Shown here: piece by piece, positions 16,801 through 23,412 of the stretch
Layout: each line of letters opens with the position of its first letter
Numbering within the stretch: the stretch's first letter is position 1
Source of the DNA: Protostelium mycophagum
Lineage: Eukaryota; Evosea; Variosea; Protosteliida; Protosteliaceae
Direction of reading: 5' to 3'
Assembly: GCA_002081555.1 (NCBI GenBank)
Contig: MZNV01003018.1
Location: 1-23,412 of the forward strand
DNA length: 23,412 nt
Position numbers and translations under genes: made by a program
The notes under the pieces: model-generated
The model's database searches: none
What the model was told of the DNA's origin: nothing
Seen by the model: only the letters and a program-made list of their open reading frames with translations

Positions 16801-19800
16801 CCAATGGTTCGACGACGAGAGTTTGCTCGATAATAACGTGTTTGGCTTGGGGAGTGCTATTCAATCGAATATGGGAAATTTAACATTCTTCGATACGTCC
16901 ATAGTGAATAATACCGGAACGGCAATATCATTAACTGACGCCCGTTTGAGTGGAGCCCAGGTGGTAGGAACTGTAAATCCCTCTGGGTTCGGAGCCATTT
17001 ACGCTTCTGACTCTGCGGTTTGCAACTGCACGATATCAAATAACTCCGCCCTTATCGGAGGTGGCATATATTCTTCGGGATCATCGATAATAGGCTGTAC
17101 GATAACAAACAATACCGCCCAAATGACAGGAGGAGGGGTCTATTGGTCGTGAGTACTAGTTGTTTTCTTTTCACCTCGCGAAACTGACATTATTTAGTCC
17201 TTCTGGAAGCTCTATGCAAGGGAACCTCATCGCAAGTAAGTGAAAAAGTATTTTCCTAGGACTCAATTTCACAGAGAATGTCGCTCAAAGTGGTGCCGGC
17301 GTTTATATCTCCCTTGATGGTTCTGCTTCCATAATCAATGATTACTACATCGAAAACTATGCCAGTTCCCAGGGAGCGGCTATATATGTGGAGAATGGTA
17401 ATTTGACCATATCTGCTTACTTTCAAAACAACACTTTCAATACCTCTTTGATCGACGGTGTAATTTTCGTGGTCGATTCTTTCGTGCAGGTATACCACCT
17501 CTTTACAAAACCTCTCTGAAATATACAGATGGGTGTTAACGTTACAGGACTGCCCATCTATATGGATCCAAACAGTAGTTTAGAAGCATTGGAGCACGAT
17601 AACCCCGTTATCAATTGTGATATTAACTACATCGCATTCGTCAGCAACACGACCTTCACCTGTCAATTGATGCCACAATCTACATCAGAAGTGTATTCTA
17701 CAACACAATTTGAAACATCTACACTGCAGACATCTACTGTGTTCGAAACCACATCTGTAGTTGAGACATCTTCCATTTTTAGGACCTCCACAATAGGGCA
17801 AACTAGTTCTGAGTTTCAAACAACGATGGCACAGAGCACCACTGAATACGAGTCTTCAACGATGGGACAAAGTACCTCCGAATTCATCACTACGACTGTG
17901 GCTCTAACTTCTTCGGAATTCCTCACCACAACGGCGATGCAGACATCTTCTATCGCTCAGAGTACCTCAGTTGCAATCACTTCTTCAGAGGCAGCAACCA
18001 CAACGATGCCACAAACCACAACGGAAATGTCGTCTACAACTGCGGCGGATGTAGGAGATTTACATATCAAAATACCGACGGTGAAGCCGTGCACTATCAA
18101 TTCGTTTTCGGCCTATTCCCGCTCTGGTATTTCCATTCCCCTTTCTGGAGTGAGTGTTTCAGTGGTATTTGTGAACTAGATTGCTTATATCCTTATGCAG
18201 TACACTTGGAGCATTAGCAGTACCACATCTTCTTCTCCCTTGGAGACTTCCAGATTAAGCACTGTGATAGTTCCAGCATCGTATAACACCCCTGGAGCGA
18301 CATATGTCCTGTCTACAACCTCATTGGGCAGTAAAGCTTCTACAGTAGTGACGGTACCCATGCCTCAGGTTTTCATCAGCACAGGAGCAATTCAAACATC
18401 CCAAGGAAGTTCGACCCCGTTGACCGTCGGTGATTTTGGTGCATTGTTTACGCAGAATTGTAGAGATACCGTATTTACGTATAAATGGTTCATGTACAGC
18501 GCTACCGCTCCCAATGGAACGGAGTTTCGGTACACTTCAAATGTCACTGTCTTGAGCACCGCAAGATCGTGGAGCATCCCTCCAAACTTTCTGAGCCCCC
18601 GTTGGACTTATTTCTTCACCGTAACAGTATCAACATCCGCCGCAAGCGTCTCAGCAAAGGTGAGAGCGATTTATTTTATTTGTCATTCTGACAGCTTAGG
18701 TCCCGGTGATAGTGAGTAAATCACCACCGGTTGTCAAAGTGACCGGGTCCACTGGCAGTGTCTCCACAACCGCTGCCTTCGTTTTAGATGCCTCGAGGAG
18801 CTTCGATCCTGACGGGGTGTCAAAGTTGACATTCTCGTGGCAGTGCAGTGGAGTTACTTCCGGGTGTTATGACGTCAAGGGAAACCTGCTGAAGATGTCC
18901 AACACATCAATTATCACGTTCGCAGCGCTCACAATGCCTCCAGGACTTTACACTTTTACGCTAAATGTCACTTCTACTTCAGAGCTGTCAGCCTCGACAA
19001 TCCTGACGTCGTCTCTGACACCTGGTCAGCCGCCTTTGATTTCCATCACAAACGCCAACCCCGCCATTTATTTTAATGTGGCCCAAAGGCTCACTCTTGT
19101 GGCGCGAGTCGTCGATCCCGGTGGAGCCTCGATAGATGCCGCAAAGTATTCATGTTTGTGGTCATGCAGTAACAGCGCCGTTCTAAATCATAACGTGATC
19201 GGACTGACCGACTTGAACTTGACGCTGCACGAGAACGCTATGCAATACGGAACACAAAATGTGTTCAGTTTGACATGCTCTGGGGCTGCCGGAACCACAG
19301 TCCCAGGCACAAATTCTATTACAATTATGTAAGTGAATTTGTTTTATCAATTAACGAATGACAAAATGTTGCAACTCGAAGTCAAGTAATTAACGCAGCA
19401 ACGCTGGGCAGCCAAGCGGAGGTACAGCTACGATATCCCCGCCAAGCGGTTACCAACTCACAACCATCTTCACTATTACTACCGGCAGTTGGACATCAGC
19501 ACCGCAGGACCTTCCTCTCAGCTATGATTTCATTTTCACCACTGATCAGAATCCACTATCTGTAAGACTCATAGTACCATTCGCTCGCGTCTGATGTCAA
19601 CAGATGACCATCCCGGGTGACCCCGCATCACCTATACGCTATCAATATTTCGGAGGCAGCCAAGTCGTCGTCACGGTGGTTGTCACGAATAGATGGGGAG
19701 CAAGTTCGTCCGTGAACAGTACGATCTCACTGCAAAATCCAACCTCTTCAAATCTGACCAGTTCCGACCTCATCACGGCGACGCTCAATGCCACGCAGAC

Positions 19801-21492
19801 TTCTGATGCATCGACTACGATAACTGCAATCGCTTCGCTAGGAGCCTATCTCAATTCCGCATCTTCAAACTTGTCTGTGGCGCAAGTCCGCCAATTGAAG
19901 GATGTAAATGATTCGGTTTCTTTAATCTTGATTTTTGCTCATGTGGTCAGGTGATGATAAACACACTGGTCTCTGCAACCGCACAAGATAACACGACATC
20001 AATTTCAATTTCGCAATTGACTACTCGTGTCGGCACAGTTGCCGTAGTCCTCGGTAACACAGGTACCCGAACAATACCGATGCATCTCTAATATCCCTAG
20101 GTTCATCTACCACACAAAATTCTGCGAGGTTGAGCGCCACTACTTTTGTGAACAATTCCATGTCTCTCACGACGGCCAATAATGTCACCGACCCCATCCC
20201 CTCTTTAACATCACAGCAAATTGCCACGCTTTTGTCTGGCATCATCAAGCCGATCATCAGTACCATCACCAATACAAGCGCAAACGCGCCCTTTTCACAG
20301 AACCAAACTGTATCAGATGCGGAGGTAATAATTACACTCATTCTCCACTGACCTCTGAAGGTGGTATCTGCAGTAATCTCCGCCATAGACACTCTGCACC
20401 AAATATCTATAATGAACAGAGTCTGCGGTGAGGCCGGGGTTAGTTTTGCTACTTCGTCATTCAATATGCTCTCTGGAACGCAGACCCCCCAGGCCATCGG
20501 TGGAGTAAATTTACAGGCCGGAAACTCTGCGATAGTCGCGAAGGTCAGCCTTCAAAATATCCTGTTGCTGATCTGCTTCAGGTTCCGGACGATGTGCTTG
20601 CCGACGCGAATGTGTCATCATCTGAGTGTCTCGACATACAAATGCTGGTTTGGCCGATTGATTTGAACCGGGTCACCGAGGGAACCACAGACCGAGGTAA
20701 CGGATCCAATGACTTTTATATACTCACGCACATAGATCACGGTGTGATAGCGCTCACTATCTCCCCCGGGTCATTTGATGATGTCAGAGGAGGCTTCCTC
20801 TTTGATTTTGCTATTAATGGAAGCGATTCCCTAAGCCCCTTCTTATCTTGCAATTACCGACCCGACCGGACGGCAAACTGGACTGCGGATAGTTCTTGTT
20901 ATGTCGACACCTCGACAAATGTTTCGGTTACTTGTAGATGCTTCCATCTTACAGAGTTTACGGTCTTCTCCGTCGTACCGTTCGTTAACGAGAAGAATCA
21001 ACAAAGGTCGATTATTTCAACTGTTTTCTATTGTAAATCTGAAATATTTGCAGCAAAGGATTTGAGCAACTATCATTTGTAAACTCATCAGCGGGCAAAT
21101 ACGTCGTGTCTGCATCTGTACTCTCCACACTTGTCATCATCGTCGCCATCATCGGTTTCCTGGCGTACAAGCAAAGACACAGAAAGATCAAAGTGGAAGA
21201 ATATGTGGAAGAGCCGGAGACTGAGACCCCGGTGATCCCCTTCATGATAGATCCAGCCGTCGATGAGTTTGTAAAGACGATCAACCTCGATGATGCTGAA
21301 AAACCACCTCCGTATGAATCGGTCTTGGAAGGAGCACTCAACGTGCCGCTGGCGGATAACAAGGATTTTCTGGCCATTGACAAGCCCAAAAAGGCTAATA
21401 CCATAGATATACCTCTGTTGATCATGTCCCCAAAACGCATGAAAGAGATTCCAAAATCTTCTCGGAGATGTCCAGAACCTGATCCTGAATAA
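13807..21492 (+). CDS. Beta-helix / REJ / GPS single-pass receptor, 24 exons
   Basis: Exons: 13807-13921, 13966-14273, 14319-14466, 14529-14567, 14854-15018, 15060-15227, 15290-15376, 15418-15581, 15623-16037, 16081-16407, 16454-16743, 16790-17148, 17198-17235, 17275-17489, 17529-18149, 18201-18659, 18700-19328, 19399-19561, 19604-19903, 19951-20062, 20101-20324, 20361-20543, 20582-21006, 21054-21492; about 2130 residues, all phases consistent. Order: signal peptide (RTFILLCSSVFFFSA); a long right-handed beta-helix to about residue 946 (units such as GCTITNNTAQMTGGGVY) with many N-glycosylation sequons; Ser/Thr-rich stalk; REJ/PKD-like region (LDASRSFDPDG, TATISPPSGYQLTT); GAIN-like region with a GPS; one TM helix (about 2003-2024); tail of about 106 residues with PPPY. 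It is probably a self-cleaving surface adhesion receptor. Unlike polycystin-1 it has no PLAT or multi-pass channel part, and unlike adhesion GPCRs no 7TM. Uncertain: acceptors at 14315/14318 and 17259/17274, and the 286-nt intron 14568-14853. Confidence 0.88.
14568..14853 (+). other. Unusually long intron of the GPS receptor
   Basis: Phase and the beta-helix pattern join GCSFMNNTG to AIYTIAGDINVTN across this 286-nt intron, whereas the other introns of the gene are 36-70 nt. Two plus-strand frames stay open through 14608-14834. A third reads PDFGCQKPCGGHAQDSN before stopping, which looks faintly protein-like but cannot be joined in phase. An alternative acceptor at 14844 is also in phase. Confidence 0.5.
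17664..18053 (+). other. Mucin-like Ser/Thr-rich stalk with degenerate repeats
   Basis: About 130 residues made almost entirely of Ser and Thr with recurring TSSEFxTT and QSTSE/QTSS units 12-15 residues long. These are typical O-glycosylated spacers that hold an ectodomain away from the membrane. It separates the beta-helix from the REJ/GAIN part. Confidence 0.75.
20842..20971 (+). other. GPS autoproteolysis motif with stachel-like sequence
   Basis: Four cysteines and a Trp in the GPS arrangement: SCNYRPDRTANWTADSSC, then VTCRCFHLTEFTVFS. The HL|T tripeptide (20945-20953, about residues 1965-1967) is the known cleavage site of GAIN domains. The residues after it, TEFTVFS, fit the TxFxV pattern of adhesion-GPCR tethered agonists. 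All key residues are present, so cleavage is predicted. Confidence 0.85.
21106..21171 (+). other. Single transmembrane helix of the GPS receptor
   Basis: VSASVLSTLVIIVAIIGFLA followed by YKQRHRKIK, a hydrophobic helix with a basic stop-transfer end. No other membrane segment follows before the stop codon. Confidence 0.85.
21304..21315 (+). other. PPPY motif in the cytoplasmic tail
   Basis: EKPPPYESV at about residues 2067-2075. PPxY motifs are known ligands of WW domains, for example those of Nedd4-type ubiquitin ligases, so the tail may be a docking or endocytic-sorting site. Confidence 0.6.
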
Positions 21493-21498
21493 ATAAAT
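21489..21498 (+). terminator. Poly(A) signal overlapping the receptor stop codon
   Basis: Two overlapping AATAAA hexamers (21489-21494 and 21493-21498) include the TAA stop at 21490-21492. No other perfect AATAAA was noticed in the 268 nt before the next gene, so the 3' UTR is probably very short. Confidence 0.55.
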
Positions 21499-21760
21499 CT
21501 CGAGACACTCTATTGAATTCTCTTAGCTTTTTATCACTAAAAGATCCTCTGCTAGTTTTGAAAGTTCTGATGGATCCTCATTAACTGTCTTCTCCTTCTA
21601 TGTTAATCTTGAAGTCAGATTGACATCTTATCACGAACAAGCTTATTCTAAATATAGAACATTGTCGATAAGATTACGTGGGTGTTGGAGTTTTTTTGGT
21701 TTTTGGATGCACCACTGACATCTCCGATCGATTTGTCGCCAAAGAAGAAAAACCGATCAT
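21493..21760. other. Intergenic stretch before the second LRR gene
   Basis: 268 nt between tandem plus-strand genes, with no coding frame. AT-rich tracts near 21645-21660 could include a TATA-like element for the LRR gene starting at 21761, but none is convincing. Confidence 0.4.
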
Positions 21761-23412
21761 ATGCAAACAACAGATGGACTGAGAAGTGTCTTTTTTGTTC
21801 TAATCATCAACCAATTCATCCTCACCACAGCTAATGATGACGCGGTGATCAACGCTCTTCGAGCATTTTATAACAGCACAAACGGTGGACGATTTTGTTC
21901 TCTATTTATCGTACTGATTTGGTCAGGCGATAATTGGCTGAGGAATGATTATTGGAAAAACGGAACAGATTATTGTTTGTTCTACGGGGTGAGATGTGAA
22001 AATCTGTTTGGAATGAGATTCTTTGGTCTATTCTTGGACGATAATAACTTGGGTATCATCTTTTCTGATCAGTCAATCTGCTCACACCATATAGCGGGCA
22101 CGATCACTCCAAAACTTAGTGAGGCAAAACCCTTATTTGCCTACATTTCAGCTGCATCTAACAGTCTGAGTGGATCTCTTCCTAATGAGATCTTTGTGGG
22201 TAACTCCTTTTTTCAAGGACTCAACCTCAGTTACAATCAATTGTCTGGTGGGTTGGATCATTCCATTCTCTTTTCATTCTTTCAGGTAATCTCCCACCGA
22301 ACATAGCGAGTTCGCCCATGATGAAGGTTCTGAACCTATCATCCAATTTCTTTGAAGGTCCTCTACCAGACATGACCACGCCAGGAGGGTCACTCTTGGG
22401 TTTAGATCTTAGCTATAACAAATTTTCTGGTGTGTTGTGATCAGACGTATCGAAAATGTCACAAAGTGATTTGAGACGACATCAAGGCTCACTTTTGATC
22501 AGGCGAGGTTCTTCATCAATTTGACCAAAACACAAATCTACTTTCTCTTTCCCTTGCATCCAACAGGCTCACAGGGCCTCTTCCATCGAACATCGGCGCT
22601 CTAAGCTGTGAGTGATCGGTCAATGTGAGTTCTGATCTGTTTGTAGCCTTGTTACAATTGGACTTGAGCACCAACCAATTCTCTGGAGAGGTACCGTCCT
22701 CTTGGGCTTCTCTTACGAATTTAATGTGAGGTGATTTCAGATGAATGGTTGTACTGTAGAAGTTGAGAATATGTGCACGAAGCGCTTGAATTCTTATTGA
22801 TGTCTTTACTCTTCATGTAAAATGATTGAAATTAAATTATTAATAAGTTCTGCAGGAGCCTGCAACTATTCAATAATGTATTGTATGGAGGTAATCATCT
22901 TTCATTTTCTCAAACATCAGCTGATCGAATGAGAAATCCCAACCTTTTTTGGGGATTTTAGTGGTCTCCAGCTTTTAGACATCTCAATCAACTCATTTAA
23001 TGGAAGCATTCCATCTTCTTTAGGAGAACTCTCTTCACTGCAAGCCTTAAGACTTCATGCGAACAATCTCACCGGCACCATCCCATCATGTAAAGTTTTT
23101 CGTGTGATCATCAAGACACAGTCCAGACATGTTCGAAATGAGATCCCAGGATCACCATCATATGACTCACGTGATTAGCTCTGTACAACATGTCGAGTCT
23201 GAGGCTGATGCAATTGAATAACAACGGTCTCAGCGGTGCAGTGGAGGACATGAGCCGTCTGACCTCTTTACGACTGCTCTTCTTGAATTTCAATTCTTTT
23301 TCGGGGAATATACCTACGGGTTTGGCCGGTTTGCATGTAAGTAATACCCCTTTACATTTACCAATTTCAATCTTGCAATTTCATTATTTTAAATTAAATT
23401 TTAATTATTTGT
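21761..23412 (+). CDS. Second LRR protein, 5' part only (runs off the window)
   Basis: Exons: 21761-21896, 21927-22052, 22095-22247, 22286-22429, 22503-22607, 22647-22725, 22856-22890, 22934-23089, 23179-23336, then an intron (GTAAGTAA) open to the window end. The signal peptide (GLRSVFFVLIINQFILTTA) is followed by an LRR N-cap (ALRAFYNSTNGG, NWLRNDYWKNGTDYC, FYGVRC) and about ten plant-type repeats: LNLSYNQLSGNLPPNIA, LNLSSNFFEGPLPDM, LDLSYNKFSGEVL, LSLASNRLTGPLPSNIG, LDLSTNQFSGEVPSSW, LYGEIPTFFGDFSGLQLLD, LRLHANNLTGTIPSSLY, MQLNNNGLSG, NFNSFSGNIPTGLAG. It is probably a surface receptor or adhesion protein; whether a membrane helix or kinase follows cannot be seen. Many exons end one base into a codon, near the LRR Ser-Gly or Pro-Ser, as in modular LRR genes. 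The first intron (30 nt) is in frame and its removal is likely but not certain. Confidence 0.85.

Noticed and set aside
17664-18053. Possible DNA minisatellite in the Ser/Thr stretch
   Set aside because: The repetition is visible mainly at the protein level; the DNA units vary in length and sequence, so I describe it as a mucin-like protein repeat.
1-23412. CRISPR arrays, tRNA or rRNA genes, transposon or viral genes
   Set aside because: No regularly spaced direct repeats, no tRNA-like cloverleaf or rRNA segments, and no transposase, reverse transcriptase or capsid motifs were seen on either strand.

Overview
This window is nuclear DNA of a free-living, intron-dense unicellular eukaryote, most likely an amoebozoan (my best guess is a protostelid-type amoeba; this is inferred from gene content and no search was run). 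The evidence is many short spliceosomal introns (typically 36-120 nt, GT-AG with two GC-AG cases), secreted X8 plus thaumatin-like glucan-binding architecture, LRR surface proteins, and a polycystin-like REJ/GPS receptor. No viral or transposon genes were recognised.

Layout, left to right. (1) 1-171, plus strand: a broken fragment of an acyl-CoA dehydrogenase gene. (2) 455-3051, minus: a complete 8-exon gene for a 568-residue LRR type I membrane protein. (3) 3197-4075, minus: an intronless F-box-like/ankyrin-repeat gene. (4) 4380-6887, minus: a 6-exon gene for a 745-residue secreted protein with a cysteine-rich CBM52-like head, three X8 (CBM43) modules and a thaumatin-like domain. (5) 7638-13244, minus: a 16-exon symplekin gene, the scaffold of the mRNA 3'-end cleavage/polyadenylation machinery, about 1175 residues. 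(6) 13807-21492, plus: a 24-exon gene for a roughly 2130-residue receptor: signal peptide, parallel beta-helix ectodomain, mucin-like Ser/Thr stretch, REJ/PKD-like region, GAIN/GPS autoproteolysis site with a stachel-like sequence, one transmembrane helix and a short tail with a PPPY motif. (7) 21761 to the window end, plus: the 5' part of a second LRR protein.

Except for symplekin and the F-box/ankyrin gene, the intact genes encode secreted or surface proteins suited to glucan or cell-surface recognition, so the locus reads as a surface-recognition neighbourhood around a housekeeping RNA-processing gene. Symplekin and the GPS receptor start head to head and share a 562-nt intergenic region.

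The most interesting items are the single-pass GPS receptor, the triple-X8/thaumatin fusion, two strongly over-represented short words (TCTACAAC/GTTGTAGA, 26 copies; TTTGGCGGGAAA, 4 exact copies), a hairpin-forming minisatellite in the largest symplekin intron, two GC-AG introns, and small CGGTAA/TTACCG hairpins concentrated in introns and intergenic DNA. Exon boundaries were placed by hand from splice consensus, reading phase and (for symplekin) recalled similarity to the human protein; all phases add up, but a few boundaries have stated alternatives.
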